From assembly GCA_001548435.1 (NCBI GenBank), contig AP017308.1, positions 1 to 64,000 on the forward strand: a DNA stretch of 64,000 bases, given 5' to 3'. Of this stretch, positions 46,652 through 56,737 are shown one piece after another. A program made the translations under genes and the position numbers. The notes beneath the pieces were generated by a model, which saw only the letters and a program-made list of their open reading frames with translations, ran no database searches and was not told the DNA's origin. Positions within the stretch are counted from its first letter, which is position 1; each line of letters begins with the position of its first letter. The DNA is from Leptolyngbya sp. NIES-3755 (GTDB lineage Bacteria; Cyanobacteriota; Cyanobacteriia; Leptolyngbyales; Leptolyngbyaceae).

Positions 46652-47161
46652 ATGACTGAAGTTACACAAATTCGGACTGAGCGATCGACCCTGCTTCCCC
46701 AACGCTTCGTACTCGCAGGAATTCTACTGGGAATGGGATTTGCTGGATTTTTTGATGGGATCTTTCTGCACCAAATTATGCAGTGGCATCACATGTTGAG
46801 CAGTGTGCGCCCGATGACAAATATGAGAGACGTGAAAGTGCATTCGGTTGCGGATGGGCTGTTTCATGCAGCAGATTATTTTTTGACGATCGCGGGAGTT
46901 CATTTCCTTTGGCGATCGCATTTAGCCGATGAATTGCCCAAAGCAACGAAACCCTTTCTCGGTTTAATCCTGCTAGGGGCAGGGTTATTCAATACGTTTG
47001 AAGGCATTATTGATCACGAAATTTTGGGCATTCATCATGTTCATTCTGGCGCTCATTATATGCTCTGGGATCTTGCATTTCTAGGCTTTGGAATTGGCTT
47101 GATCATCGCTGGATACAAATTAGTTGAACAATGGAAAAACGCCCAAGAATCTATGCCTTGA
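46652..47161 (+). CDS. DUF2243 membrane protein
   Basis: 169 residues with four or so membrane helices: ILLGMGFAGFFDGIFLHQIMQWHHM, DGLFHAADYFLTIAGVHFL, LGLILLGAGLFNTFEGIIDHEILGIHH, LGFGIGLIIAGY. The conserved histidines in these segments (HQIMQWHH, FHAADY, DHEILGIHHVH) suggest metal or haem binding. The function is unknown. It precedes a manganese catalase gene by 130 bp on the same strand, so both may answer peroxide or stress. Confidence 0.88.
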   Translation: MTEVTQIRTERSTLLPQRFVLAGILLGMGFAGFFDGIFLHQIMQWHHMLSSVRPMTNMRDVKVHSVADGLFHAADYFLTIAGVHFLWRSHLADELPKATKPFLGLILLGAGLFNTFEGIIDHEILGIHHVHSGAHYMLWDLAFLGFGIGLIIAGYKLVEQWKNAQESMP

Positions 47162-47291
47162 GGGTTCAACTATAGGATGATTCAACTAATAGTTTGGGTC
47201 GCTACAAAGGAGATGTTCGGACTGAATTAAATTGCTCTCTCTACTGAGCAGTTTGAACCTTGATTGAACACTCTTTTTTTAGAGGAATCTC

Positions 47292-48233
47292 ATGTTTTTA
47301 CACAAGAAGCGTTTACAGTACTTTACCCCTCCCTCGAAGCCCGATCCAATCTACGCGAAAAAGCTACAAGAACTGATCGGTGGTTCGATGGGCGAAATGA
47401 CCGTGATGATGCAGTACTTATTCCAAGGCTGGAACTGTCGCGGACCCGCAAAATATCGCGATATGCTGCTGGATACGGGGACTGAGGAAATCGGTCACGT
47501 TGAAATGTTAGCAACGATGGTCGCACATCTTCTGGATAAAGCCCCTGTCGAAATGCAGGAAGAAGGCGTAAAAGATCCGGTCGTGGGCGCGGTCATGGGT
47601 GGAGTCAATCCGAGAGATGTGATTGTTGCGGCAATGAATCCTCAGCACGAAATCGTCTCTGGTCAAGGTGCGATGCCTGCGGATAGCGTCGGTTTCCCTT
47701 GGAATGGTCGCTTTATCACGGCAAGCGGTAACTTGCTGGCAGATTTTCGATCGAACTTACATGCAGAATCGCAAGGCTTAATGCAAACGGTTCGGCTGTA
47801 TGAAATGACCGATGATCCAGGTATCAGAGATCATTTGAGCTTTATGATTGCTCGCGATACCATGCACCAAAACCAATGGTTAGCCGCGATCGAAGAACTC
47901 AAGGCAGACGGCTTTGAAGAGACCGTCGTACCGAAGATTGCTTACGAATATGGCGCAAGCAAGAAAGAGTACGCTTACCAGTTCTGGAACCACTCAGAAG
48001 GCGAAGATAGCGCAGAAGGTCGCTGGGCGAAAGGGCAATCGATGGATGGTAAAGGTCAATTCGAGTATGTCGCGAATCCTGAGCCAATTGGTCCGATTCC
48101 AAGCCCGCCCCAACCGAAGCCGAAACTTCATTCGACTCCAGCAACTCCAATGATGCAGAAGACCAGCGATAACCCAGTCAAAAACGCGGTCGATGGCGTG
48201 AAAGATGCAGTGAAGGATTTGACCAATAACTAA
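47292..48233 (+). CDS. Manganese catalase
   Basis: 313 residues of the ferritin-fold dimanganese catalase family, which breaks down hydrogen peroxide without haem. Metal ligands lie in IGGSMGEMTVMMQYLFQGWNC (Glu), TGTEEIGHVEMLATMV (Glu, His) and later LRFMIARD-type MIARDTMHQNQW. The last 60 residues are an extra tail rich in Pro and Lys. ATG 47292 has AGAGGAATCTC before it. Confidence 0.95.
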   Translation: MFLHKKRLQYFTPPSKPDPIYAKKLQELIGGSMGEMTVMMQYLFQGWNCRGPAKYRDMLLDTGTEEIGHVEMLATMVAHLLDKAPVEMQEEGVKDPVVGAVMGGVNPRDVIVAAMNPQHEIVSGQGAMPADSVGFPWNGRFITASGNLLADFRSNLHAESQGLMQTVRLYEMTDDPGIRDHLSFMIARDTMHQNQWLAAIEELKADGFEETVVPKIAYEYGASKKEYAYQFWNHSEGEDSAEGRWAKGQSMDGKGQFEYVANPEPIGPIPSPPQPKPKLHSTPATPMMQKTSDNPVKNAVDGVKDAVKDLTNN

Positions 48234-48244
48234 AGCCTTCTAAC

Positions 48245-48272
48245 AAAAAACCCTCCGAATTGAAGGAGGGTT
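48245..48272 (-). terminator. Terminator of the methyltransferase gene
   Basis: AACCCTCC (48249-48256) pairs with GGAGGGTT (48265-48272); on the minus strand it is followed by a run of T. It may also slow plus-strand transcripts of the catalase. Confidence 0.88.
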
Positions 48273-48295
48273 ATGAATCATTCTAGGTTTGATAA

Positions 48296-49411
48296 TTAGT
48301 CGATCGCAATTCCAGTCGCAACCTTTTCAGGTTCTTTGGAAACTGCGATCGGCTTTTTCGCGATCAGGTACTTGCTCATGAAGTGAACCTGTTCCGAAAC
48401 TTCGCCAAATCCAGCATCAGTCAAACGCTTGGTCAAATCGTCGGTGGTGTAATGACGATAGTAAGGCTCGTGGAAAATTTCGGGGAAGTTCTCCATCGCG
48501 ATCGACAATTCTGGTGAATCGCTCATCTGAATCGAATCGCAAATGATAAAAGTTCCACCCGGTTTCACCACTCGGAACGCTTCATTAATCACATTCTGAC
48601 GCGCTGATGGTGGCAACTCATGGAATAGGAACACGCTCGTCACCGCATGAAAATAGTTATCCAAAAACGGCAACTCTTCGCCATTTCCTTGTACCAACTG
48701 CGGCAATGTTCCCGGAATTTGAGAGAGCAATTGATTCGCCTTTCTCAAATAAGCCGCCGACAGATCTACTCCGTACAGAGAAGCCTTCGGCAACGTTCCG
48801 CGAATATTTCTCAGAGTGCGACCTGTTCCACAAGCGACATCCAGAATCTTAATTTGATTCGGTGGCACATCACTAAACGCTTGTAAGCCTTCTTTCAAAG
48901 GAGCCAATACCCGTCGCCGCATCGGGTCAGCCGTTCCATTAAACAAAAGTTCAACCTGCAAATCATATAAATTCGCAGACTCATCACTCAGATATCCATT
49001 CGTCTGATGATGGAAGTTCTGAACATAATAGTTCGGTAAGCCTTGCGTCTCCAGTCCTGGAGCAAAATCTTGATAGCGCTTCTCATTCACGCGCTGCCAC
49101 ATTTCCGGCATGTCGAGCCAAACAGCAGGATAGTACCGGAAGAAATCATCCCAAGAGTTATCAAACAGTAGGCTTGCTGGATAAACGCCTTTTTCAGCGT
49201 CTTGCCAATCGGTTTCGAGAATCGCCTCCATCCGCTTTTGAATGGTCTGAATGAGAGCCATTGAAAGCGGTTGTGGTTTCGGTTTCGTTTCAGCGGGGGC
49301 AGGTGCAACCATGTTCAGCAGTTGAGTACTGACGGCTTTATGCACCAATCCAAAATAGCTTTTTCCTTGCTGGACAGTTTGATACGCCAACTTTGTTAAT
49401 GTGTCGGGCAT
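48296..49411 (-). CDS. Class I SAM-dependent methyltransferase
   Basis: 371 residues from ATG 49411 (ATG 49429 would add six). The first 165 residues are a cyanobacterial N-terminal helical extension; the catalytic domain then has ILDVACGTGRTLRNIRG, YGVDLSAAYLRKAN, VTSVFLFHELP and VKPGGTFIICDSIQ. Substrate unknown; the extension resembles those of plastid-type methyltransferases of quinone or lipid metabolism, but this is a guess. Confidence 0.88.
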   Translation of the reverse strand: MPDTLTKLAYQTVQQGKSYFGLVHKAVSTQLLNMVAPAPAETKPKPQPLSMALIQTIQKRMEAILETDWQDAEKGVYPASLLFDNSWDDFFRYYPAVWLDMPEMWQRVNEKRYQDFAPGLETQGLPNYYVQNFHHQTNGYLSDESANLYDLQVELLFNGTADPMRRRVLAPLKEGLQAFSDVPPNQIKILDVACGTGRTLRNIRGTLPKASLYGVDLSAAYLRKANQLLSQIPGTLPQLVQGNGEELPFLDNYFHAVTSVFLFHELPPSARQNVINEAFRVVKPGGTFIICDSIQMSDSPELSIAMENFPEIFHEPYYRHYTTDDLTKRLTDAGFGEVSEQVHFMSKYLIAKKPIAVSKEPEKVATGIAID

Positions 49412-49518
49412 GGTGAGTGTGCAAAGCAATCTACGACTATGAATAAGTGTAACGAATTCTTATCAGTGAGTTGCGTCTTTGAACTAACCAATTTGGATGA
49501 AAATATACGATCGATCTT

Positions 49519-49872
49519 CTATCGAAGAGGCAAAAAGCGCACCTGTCCTTCCCACTCACCCTCACTGCTGCATTCGGCAATCAGAAGAATTTCCTCAATT
49601 GCCAATCCCACCGGAACGCGACGACTAATCTCAAATAAACCTGGCATACTCCGATCTGCTTGGAGCCGTTCATAAGCAAAGTTCGTCATTGTTGCCACAT
49701 CATGCGTTAGAACAATTCTTTGCTCTTGTGCTGCCCATTCGAGAACAGTTGGATCGTCTGCTTCTATGAGTCCAACATCTTGAACACGAACAATATCAAT
49801 ATCGGGGTTTCGTCGCAGAATTCCTCGAACGATTTGGTTGTTAAAATTCTCATCCGCCAAGAATCGCACCAT
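49519..49872 (-). CDS. DUF5615 PIN-like toxin-like protein
   Basis: 117 residues: MVRFLADENFNNQIVRGIL, then VRVQDVGLIEADDPTVLEWAAQEQRIVLTHDVATM is the Mut7-C/PIN-like fold of DUF5615. It starts 3 bp after the DUF433 gene, the usual antitoxin-first pairing seen widely in cyanobacteria. It is a likely RNase toxin by fold, not demonstrated. Confidence 0.9.
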   Translation of the reverse strand: MVRFLADENFNNQIVRGILRRNPDIDIVRVQDVGLIEADDPTVLEWAAQEQRIVLTHDVATMTNFAYERLQADRSMPGLFEISRRVPVGLAIEEILLIAECSSEGEWEGQVRFLPLR

Positions 49873-49875
49873 TGA

Positions 49876-50205
49876 TTAGCCTTGGTTGCGTCTTGCTAAT
49901 AATCGATCGCGGACTCCCACAGGATTAAACCGCTGTTCGGCTTCTTTTCGCACTTCTGCCGCAATTCGATCGCGCTCTTGCAAATAAGCATCGACTTCAG
50001 CCTGATGATGCAAGTAATAGCCAATGACTGAGTAAATATCGGAAAGTTGAAGTGATGGGTACTGTTCCTTAATTTCTTCTGCTGTCGCACCTTCAAGGAA
50101 CGCAATCACGATCGTATCAAGAGTGATGCGACTTTTGCGAATCCGAACAACACCAACTTCATCAGTAACAAGAGGAACAGGTTCAGCAACAGGAAAGAGT
50201 AGCAT
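49876..50205 (-). CDS. DUF433 protein, probable antitoxin
   Basis: 109 residues with RKSRITLDTIVIAFLEGATAEEIKEQYPSLQLSDIYSVIGYYLHHQAEVDAYL, a small HTH typical of DUF433. It is directly upstream of the DUF5615 gene with 3 bp between, so the pair is co-translated; as antitoxin it would repress the operon. Confidence 0.9.
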   Translation of the reverse strand: MLLFPVAEPVPLVTDEVGVVRIRKSRITLDTIVIAFLEGATAEEIKEQYPSLQLSDIYSVIGYYLHHQAEVDAYLQERDRIAAEVRKEAEQRFNPVGVRDRLLARRNQG

Positions 50206-50237
50206 CTTTTAATTGAAGCAGCGATTTTCTAAGTATA

Positions 50238-50267
50238 AAGCGATCGAGCCAATTAGCTCGATCGCTT
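50238..50267 (-). terminator. Probable glnA terminator
   Basis: A perfect 12-bp inverted repeat (50238-50249 with 50256-50267), 6-nt loop, followed on the minus strand by a short T-rich stretch. It lies 24 bp after the glnA stop. Confidence 0.75.
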
Positions 50268-50290
50268 CTCAGTTCAGAACTTAACCCAAA

Positions 50291-51709
50291 TTAGCAGTCG
50301 TAGTAGAGCATGAACTCATACGGGTGAGGACGGATGCTCATCGGAATCACTTCTCGATCGAGCTTGTAGCTGATCCAGCTTTCGATGAAGTCCTCGGTGA
50401 ACACGCCACCTGTTGTCAGGTAATCGTGATCAGTTTCCAAGTTCTTCAATGCTTCTGCCAAAGAGCCAGGGGTAGACGGAACTTTTGCCAATTCTTCAGG
50501 GCTGAGTTCATAGATATCCACATCCAATGGCGAACCTGGATCGATCTGATTCTTGATTCCGTCGATACCTGCACAAAGCATTGCTGCGAATGCCAAGTAC
50601 GGATTCGAGGTTGCATCCGGACAACGGAACTCTAAGCGTTTTGCTTTCGGGTTCGTTCCAGAAAGCGGAATCCGTACCGATGCCGATCGATTTCCTTGTG
50701 AATATGCCAAGTTCACCGGAGCTTCAAAGCCAGGAACCAAGCGCTTGTAGGAGTTCGTAGTTGGGTTGGTGAATGCCAACAGCGAAGGAGCATGTTTCAG
50801 AATTCCACCGATGTACCAGAGTGCATTTTGGCTCAATCCAGCGTATCCGTCGCCTGCAAAGGTCGGTTCGCCATTGTTCCAAATAGACTGGTGACAGTGC
50901 ATTCCAGAACCGTTGTCGCCAAAGACAGGTTTCGGCATGAAGGTGATCGACTTGCCGTATTTGCGACCCACGTTTTTGATCACATACTTATAAGTCATCA
51001 ACCAGTCAGCCGCTTGCACCAAGGTTCCAAACCGGAAACCGAGTTCGCACTGTCCGCCTGTTGCAACTTCGTGGTGATGTTTCTCGATCGGCACTCCGCA
51101 CTTTGCCATCGTCAAGAGCATTTCCGATCGCATATCTTGCGAGGTGTCGGTCGGCGCAACGGGGAAGTACCCTTCTTTGTTCCGCGGCTTGTATCCCAAG
51201 TTTCCGCCCGGTTCTTGGCGACCAGAGTTCCAAATTCCTTCCGCGCTGTCTACGTGGTAGTAGCCTTCGTGCTGGTTTTGGTCATAGCGAACATCATCGA
51301 AGATGAAGAACTCAGCTTCAGGACCAAAGAACGCCGTATCACCGAGACCGGTTGTTTTTAGGTAATCGATCGCTTTTTGAGCAATCGATCGAGGATCGCG
51401 GCTGTAAGGCTGACCGGTACGCGGCTCTTTAATCGAGCAAATCATACTCAGCGTTTTGTGTTCCATGAACGGATCGATCCAAGCCGTATCCGGATCAGGA
51501 ACCATTGACATATCCGACTCATTGATCGATTTCCAACCCCGAATACTCGATCCATCAAATGGAACGCCATCGGTAAAGCTGCTCTCGTCAATTTGGCTTC
51601 TGTGCAGGGTGAGGTGTTGCCAAATTCCCGGCGTATCGATGAATTTAAGATCGATCAACTCAATCCCTTCGTCATTGATCTTCGCCAAGATCTCTTGTGG
51701 GGTCGCCAT
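50291..51709 (-). CDS. glnA: Glutamine synthetase type I
   Basis: 472 residues, the standard dodecameric GSI length. It makes glutamine from glutamate and ammonia. Metal and substrate motifs: [55 protein letters not shown] and [17 protein letters not shown]. The AGNY-like adenylylation loop of proteobacteria is not evident; in cyanobacteria control is by NtcA transcription and by inhibitory proteins IF7/IF17. The NtcA promoter is at 51819-51860. Confidence 0.98.
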   Translation of the reverse strand: MATPQEILAKINDEGIELIDLKFIDTPGIWQHLTLHRSQIDESSFTDGVPFDGSSIRGWKSINESDMSMVPDPDTAWIDPFMEHKTLSMICSIKEPRTGQPYSRDPRSIAQKAIDYLKTTGLGDTAFFGPEAEFFIFDDVRYDQNQHEGYYHVDSAEGIWNSGRQEPGGNLGYKPRNKEGYFPVAPTDTSQDMRSEMLLTMAKCGVPIEKHHHEVATGGQCELGFRFGTLVQAADWLMTYKYVIKNVGRKYGKSITFMPKPVFGDNGSGMHCHQSIWNNGEPTFAGDGYAGLSQNALWYIGGILKHAPSLLAFTNPTTNSYKRLVPGFEAPVNLAYSQGNRSASVRIPLSGTNPKAKRLEFRCPDATSNPYLAFAAMLCAGIDGIKNQIDPGSPLDVDIYELSPEELAKVPSTPGSLAEALKNLETDHDYLTTGGVFTEDFIESWISYKLDREVIPMSIRPHPYEFMLYYDC

Positions 51710-52123
51710 GAAGTACTCCTAGTTAGTCGCGTAACTTGCTCAACGCTGAGCGCCTGATCAGGTTGGGATTGATCCTGAATTGCACAGGTCGATCGCTCAC
51801 CATAATCTGTTCTGAATCATGGTATGAACAGGGTTCGCGCAGTTTTGTATCTCAGGCTACAAAATCACTTAGGTTCAGCAGAATTAAGTATTGATTAAGC
51901 ATCACAAATGTTACCGATGAGAATTTCAGTATGAAACGAGCGAATTAAAAATTGTAACGATCGTCTCATTTGGTATCAGCCTCCACGGTACGGTTCAGAA
52001 TAGGCTCAAACCCGGCGTGGTAAACTGAGCTTGAAACTTTTAACGGTACGAATTCCAATTAGCTTGCTGTGTGTGGGAATTCGGCAAAACTCAAATTGAG
52101 CCAAATTTTGGGAGAAGACTTTC
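51710..52123. other. glnA-apcF divergent control region
   Basis: A 414-bp region without a gene. It contains the glnA promoter (51819-51860), two direct ACGGTACG repeats (51985-51992 and 52043-52050), and a perfect 8-bp inverted repeat, CGAATTCC 52049-52056 with GGAATTCG 52076-52083, close to the apcF start. Confidence 0.6.
51819..51860 (-). promoter_or_regulatory. NtcA-activated glnA promoter
   Basis: On the minus strand: GTA (51860-51858), 8 bases, TAC (51849-51847), exactly 22 bases, then TACCAT (51824-51819), an exact GTA-N8-TAC-N22-TAN3T class II NtcA promoter. The transcript would start near 51812 and have a leader of about 100 nt. NtcA activates glnA in nitrogen shortage. Confidence 0.9.
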
Positions 52124-52633
52124 ATGCGGGACGCAGTGACAAGCCTGATTAGAAACTATGACATTACAGGGCGGTATTTGGATCGCATTGCGATCGACAG
52201 CCTAAAATCCTATTTTGATACCGGAATGGCTCGCGTTCAGGCGGCTGCAATCATTAATTCGGATGCGGCTGGAATCGTACGCCAAGCAGGTTCTCAATTA
52301 TTTGAAGAAAATCCTGAGTTGATTCGCCCAGGCGGAAATGCGTATACGACTCGTCGCTATGCGGCTTGTTTGCGCGATATGGACTATTACCTGCGCTATG
52401 CGACCTATGCACTGGTAGCGGGTGATAACGATGTCTTGGATGAGCGCGTATTGGAAGGATTGCGGGAAACTTACAATTCTTTGGGTGTTCCTTGTGGTCC
52501 GACTGTTCGCGGGATTCAAATTATGAAGGACATTGTGAAGGCGCAAGTGTCGGCGGCTGGTATCTCGGATACTCGCTTCTTGGATCAGCCATTTGACTAT
52601 ATGGCGCGTGAATTGGGCGAAAAAGATCTGTAG
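52124..52633 (+). CDS. apcF: Allophycocyanin beta-18 subunit
   Basis: 169 residues. ApcF is a minor beta-type phycobiliprotein in the phycobilisome core, near the linker-core terminal emitter. The bilin Cys is C82 in YAACLRDMDYYLRYATYALVAGD, and the N-terminus MRDAVTSLIRNYDITGRYLD is ApcF-like rather than ApcB-like (which starts MQDAIT). No other apc gene is beside it, as usual for apcF. Confidence 0.93.
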   Translation: MRDAVTSLIRNYDITGRYLDRIAIDSLKSYFDTGMARVQAAAIINSDAAGIVRQAGSQLFEENPELIRPGGNAYTTRRYAACLRDMDYYLRYATYALVAGDNDVLDERVLEGLRETYNSLGVPCGPTVRGIQIMKDIVKAQVSAAGISDTRFLDQPFDYMARELGEKDL

Positions 52634-52753
52634 AGATTCAGATTAAAACCTTTGTGGCGGGATTTGGGAAAAGAGTTCCTGAATTCCGCCATTATTGTTT
52701 GCTTTCTCGATCGCTCAACTAAACTAGAACCAGTTGAAGACTTTGCAGGCTGT

Positions 52754-53353
52754 ATGATTCAACTCCTCAACAAACCGATCGATCAGCGAATCGTTCTACA
52801 CGGCACTTGGGAAGATTTCAAACTGCTCCAAAAATTTTCTGAATCTTCTCCAGGTGTACGGTTTGCCTTCTATGACGGAGAAATTGAGCTTTTTATGCCC
52901 GGATTGCAGCACGAACAGTTTTCCGAAATTATTGGATATCTCGTTACAACTTTTTTGCTGAAACGTGGCATTATTTTTGTCCCTTCCGGTTCTATGACTC
53001 AAGAAAGACCGGGAGAAGTGGCAGCACAAGCCGATAAATCGTATTGTTTTGGCAGTCCTAAATCGATTCCAGATTTGTCGATCGAAGTAATTTTTACCAG
53101 CGGAAGCGTCAATAAACTCACCCGCTATCAAGCGCTCGGTGTCCCTGAAGTGTGGTTTTGGGAAGATGGAAGTCTAACGCTGCATCATTTACGCGATCGT
53201 GGGTATGAACAAATCGAACACTGCGTGCAGCGAAGCTACCGAAGTGAACTTCCAGGATTAGAAGATTTAGACATCGATTTTCTAAAACGCTGCATTCTCA
53301 TGGCTGAAACTGATTTTGCGGGAGCCGTTCAATTACTGCAATCAGAGAGTTAG
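52754..53353 (+). CDS. Uma2 family (PD-(D/E)xK) protein
   Basis: 199 residues from ATG 52754; longer open frame upstream lacks a good start. [60 protein letters not shown] carries the conserved E, D-x-x-x-E and K of the Uma2/DUF820 nuclease fold, a family greatly expanded in cyanobacteria. Biological role not established. The 3' end overlaps rsmH by 4 bp, tail to tail. Confidence 0.9.
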   Translation: MIQLLNKPIDQRIVLHGTWEDFKLLQKFSESSPGVRFAFYDGEIELFMPGLQHEQFSEIIGYLVTTFLLKRGIIFVPSGSMTQERPGEVAAQADKSYCFGSPKSIPDLSIEVIFTSGSVNKLTRYQALGVPEVWFWEDGSLTLHHLRDRGYEQIEHCVQRSYRSELPGLEDLDIDFLKRCILMAETDFAGAVQLLQSES

Positions 53354-54204
53354 CTTTTCCGTTCTGCAATCCGTAATTTTGCCGATCGAGATCTTACATT
53401 CTCTCGAATCTCATCTTCCTGAGCAATGATTGGCTTTTTCGTAATCACGGTCAAAATCTCGGATTCTTTCATTCGATGTTTCACAATCCGATCTTCTAAA
53501 CTGTGAAAACTAATGATCGCGAGTCTTCCTCCAGGTTTTAACCAAGTCGGTGCTTTTTGCATGAACGTTTCTAAAACTTCAAGCTCTCGATTCACAGCAA
53601 TTCTCAGCCCTTGAAACACACGAGTTGCGGGATGAATTCGACCATAGCGATATTGTTTGGGAACTGATCCTGCGATCGCATCTGCCAATTCTGTTGTGGT
53701 TTTAAACGGTCGCTTTTCTACAATCCGTCGCGCAATTCGTCTCGAAAGCCGTTCTTCTCCATAGGTATAAAAGATGTCGGCTAACTTCGACTCTTCCCAA
53801 TGATTAATAATTTCGGCTGCCGTTAATTCCTGCTGCTGATTCATTCGCATATCGAGCGCGGCTTCATGTCGGAAACTGAAACCTCGATCGGCAATATCAA
53901 ACTGAGCCGAACTCACACCCAGATCTGCCAAGATTCCATCGAATTTACTTTCTCCTGGGTTGAATTCTGCAAAATTCGTATGGTGGAATGTCACTCGATC
54001 GCCTAACTTTTCTCGTGCGGCTGACAGAGCAAATTCATCTTGGTCGATCGCCGTTAATTTCACTTCTGGAGCCGCTGCCAAAATGAGTTCACTATGTCCA
54101 CCCCCGCCAACCGTGGCATCCAGATACTCTCCTCCGCTGTGAACCGCCAATCCGTCGATCACTTCGCGACTCAGCACAGGGATGTGGAAAAACTCAGAAC
54201 TCAT
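53350..54204 (-). CDS. rsmH: 16S rRNA (cytosine-1402-N4)-methyltransferase RsmH
   Basis: 284 residues. [35 protein letters not shown] is the RsmH N-terminus with the SAM loop; [30 protein letters not shown] and [29 protein letters not shown] complete the signature. It methylates C1402 of 16S rRNA in the decoding centre. Unlike in many bacteria it is not beside ftsL or mra genes. Confidence 0.97.
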   Translation of the reverse strand: MSSEFFHIPVLSREVIDGLAVHSGGEYLDATVGGGGHSELILAAAPEVKLTAIDQDEFALSAAREKLGDRVTFHHTNFAEFNPGESKFDGILADLGVSSAQFDIADRGFSFRHEAALDMRMNQQQELTAAEIINHWEESKLADIFYTYGEERLSRRIARRIVEKRPFKTTTELADAIAGSVPKQYRYGRIHPATRVFQGLRIAVNRELEVLETFMQKAPTWLKPGGRLAIISFHSLEDRIVKHRMKESEILTVITKKPIIAQEDEIRENVRSRSAKLRIAERKS

Positions 54205-54414
54205 AGCGATCGCGCTTCACTGCAAAACGTTTCTTTTGTAACACCATTGACTTAATTCTATTCGGCTCTAAGTGTAAATTGAATCGTGGCTCAATTGATT
54301 GCAAACAACGGAATCCGGCATGATTCTCTATAATTAAATAAGTGTAACAAGCGCCCACAAAGCCTTATTTCACCAAAGCTTGCCCTGAACCGTGAATCGA
54401 GAGGCAGAACACCG

Positions 54415-55599
54415 ATGGCAATGATCGAAACCAAGACAGAACCCATGGTACTTAACATGGGTCCGCACCATCCCTCGATGCACGGGGTGATGCGCCTAAT
54501 CGTCACGCTCGACGGCGAGAACGTGGTCGATTGTGAACCTGTAATTGGCTATCTCCACCGTGGCATGGAGAAAATCGCCGAAAACCGCACAACGATTATG
54601 TTTGTGCCGTATGTTAGCCGCTGGGACTACGCAGCGGGAATGTTCAACGAAGCGATCGTGGTTAACGCGGTCGAAAAACTAGCCGGAATTGATGTTCCCA
54701 AACGTGCAAGCTACCTGCGCGTGATCATGCTGGAACTCAACCGCATCGCCAATCACCTCCTATGGCTTGGTCCGTTCATGGCAGATGTCGGTGCACAAAC
54801 TCCGTTCTTCTACATCTTCCGCGAACGCGAACTGATCTATGACTTGTGGGAAGCTGTTGCTGGCTACCGCATGATCAACCACAACTATTTCCGTATCGGC
54901 GGTCTGGCAGCAGATGTACCCTACGGTTGGGTAGACAAGTGCGCCGACTTCTGTGATTACTTCATGCCGAAAGTCGATGAATATGAGCGCTTGATTACTG
55001 AAAATCCGATCTTCCGTCGTCGTGTCGATGGCGTTGGGGTGATTACTCGCGAAGATGCGATTAACTGGAGCTTGTCTGGTCCGATGCTGCGGGCTTCGGG
55101 CGTGAAGTGGGATTTACGGAAAGTTGACCACTACGAAAGCTACGATGATTTTGATTGGGATGTGCATTGGGAAACAGCAGGGGACTGCTATGCGCGGTAT
55201 ATTGTGCGAATCCGGGAAATGCGCGAATCCGTCAAGATTATTCGACAAGCCTTGAAAGCACTTCCGGGCGGTCCGTTCGAGAACTTGGAAGCGAAACGGA
55301 TGGCAGAAGGACCGAAATCTGAATGGAATGGTCCAGACTATCAGTTCCTTGCCAAGAAGCTTGCACCGACATTCAAAATTCCGAAGGGCGAACACTATGT
55401 GCGTCTAGAAAGCGGAAAAGGCGAACTGGGTGTATACATCATTGGTGATGATAATGTCTTCCCGTGGCGGTTCAAAGTGCGGGCAGCAGACTTCAACAAT
55501 GTCCAGATTCTCCCTTACTTGGTGAAGGGCATGAAGGTGGCAGATATTGTCACGATTCTCGGTAGTATCGACATCATTATGGGGTCAGTCGATCGCTAA
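54415..55599 (+). CDS. ndhH: NAD(P)H-quinone oxidoreductase subunit H
   Basis: 394 residues: [23 protein letters not shown]-like start (here [14 protein letters not shown]), [30 protein letters not shown] and [35 protein letters not shown] at the C-terminus. It is the peripheral-arm 49-kDa-like subunit of NDH-1, which works in respiration and cyclic electron flow in cyanobacterial thylakoids. Single gene with a strong terminator. Confidence 0.98.
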   Translation: MAMIETKTEPMVLNMGPHHPSMHGVMRLIVTLDGENVVDCEPVIGYLHRGMEKIAENRTTIMFVPYVSRWDYAAGMFNEAIVVNAVEKLAGIDVPKRASYLRVIMLELNRIANHLLWLGPFMADVGAQTPFFYIFRERELIYDLWEAVAGYRMINHNYFRIGGLAADVPYGWVDKCADFCDYFMPKVDEYERLITENPIFRRRVDGVGVITREDAINWSLSGPMLRASGVKWDLRKVDHYESYDDFDWDVHWETAGDCYARYIVRIREMRESVKIIRQALKALPGGPFENLEAKRMAEGPKSEWNGPDYQFLAKKLAPTFKIPKGEHYVRLESGKGELGVYIIGDDNVFPWRFKVRAADFNNVQILPYLVKGMKVADIVTILGSIDIIMGSVDR

Positions 55600-55624
55600 A
55601 TTTTTCCTCAACTCATCGCAGTCG

Positions 55625-55652
55625 GGCAGGTGTAACGAACCTGCCTTTTTTT
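55625..55652 (+). terminator. Terminator of ndhH
   Basis: A 7-bp GC-rich stem (55625-55631 with 55639-55645), 7-nt loop and seven T, about 25 bp after the ndhH stop. Confidence 0.93.
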
Positions 55653-56309
55653 ATTGCGGGGTGTAACGGGTTCGATAAATCACCAGATAATGAAGCGCGA
55701 TTAACCCATTTTGCGTTAGTATGAATCTCAGTCAATTTTAAGCATTCAATAAACTCTTTTTAATCTCACTCTGTGTTATTGCAGAGTAGATAAACGTTCA
55801 GTTCCGATCCAAAGTAAAGAACTGAGCGATAAACCATCGATGTGATTTTTGTTATCGTCTGCTCACGGATATTCCTGCTGCTGTGCCACTCAACTTGTAT
55901 TAGGCGATGAGAGCCTTCAGAAGTGAATCTTTTGGACGATCGAGATCAACGGTGATTTCTAAAGGCTGGAATTTTTGAGGCTGTTCTATTCATTGATCGT
56001 GTTTGATTTAACAATGTAAACTTCTGTGGCATTGGCTGACAATCCGACTAAAGTAGGATGTTTTCCGGCTGGGGATCAGTGAATGTGAGCCAGCTTTTGA
56101 CTGCTTGCGCTTTTGGGGTGCGATTTCAGCAAAAACACGGAGGGAATGCACGAACATTCACTCTTGCAGAAAAAGATTGACTTTTTCTAAGTTAGACGCT
56201 ATCAATAGTATGTGAACTGAAACGAGACCCCTAGATGTAGCGTTTCACCTCAAAAACGGTTTGAGTGCTTGTCCATTTCTGTAACTCCACTATCCTCCAC
56301 GGTTGAATT
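55653..56309. other. Long non-coding region with many hairpins
   Basis: About 650 bp without a gene. Perfect or near-perfect hairpins: 55768-55787 (6 bp), 55795-55828 (10 bp with one wobble), 55827-55857 (6 bp), 56168-56188 (8 bp AGAAAAAG/CTTTTTCT), 56218-56247 (7 bp) and 56249-56265 (6 bp). The last two sit in the leader of the ORF at 56310. I could not identify 6S RNA or another known RNA. Confidence 0.5.
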
Positions 56310-56522
56310 ATGAAGTACCAAGAGCAGCTAACTCCCTGGGTCGTTTATCAAATCACCCCCGACCTGCAACGCCAAGTCGTGATTCGGTTCCGTCGTCGTA
56401 ACGATGCAGATTCTTATTTGAAAGTGTTGACTCAGACTCGCCCAACTGCGAAGTTTATCGTCGCGTTTGATGCCCCTCCGGTTCCAGCGCAATCCACCAC
56501 AGGTGAAGCAGCATTAGTCTAG
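56310..56522 (+). CDS. Small conserved cyanobacterial protein
   Basis: 70 residues: LTPWVVYQITPDLQRQVVIRFRRRNDADSYLKVLTQTRPTAKFIVAFD, a basic alpha/beta mini-domain ending in an Ala/Val-rich tail. Short proteins of this form are common in filamentous cyanobacteria. No function known. The preceding leader is structured. Confidence 0.7.
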   Translation: MKYQEQLTPWVVYQITPDLQRQVVIRFRRRNDADSYLKVLTQTRPTAKFIVAFDAPPVPAQSTTGEAALV

Positions 56523-56737
56523 TGAATTAGATTAATGGGGCGGAATGTGGTGTGATTCTAGTTTATGCAAGCTTTGACTGCCTGGGCACTAGACGAAACG
56601 CTAGATATGATATGGCATTGCTGAAATGACTTTGTTTCGATTATTCTCTCCGGCTCTTTCGGTTTAGTACAGATACTCTACTCTGACTAACTGAAAAATG
56701 CAATAGATTAGAAGCGATCGTTTCTAGTGTTCAGGTC

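Noticed and set aside
50792-51361. 189-residue ORF opposite glnA
   Set aside because: Fully antisense to glnA; sequence has no domain and is a shadow of the conserved coding strand.
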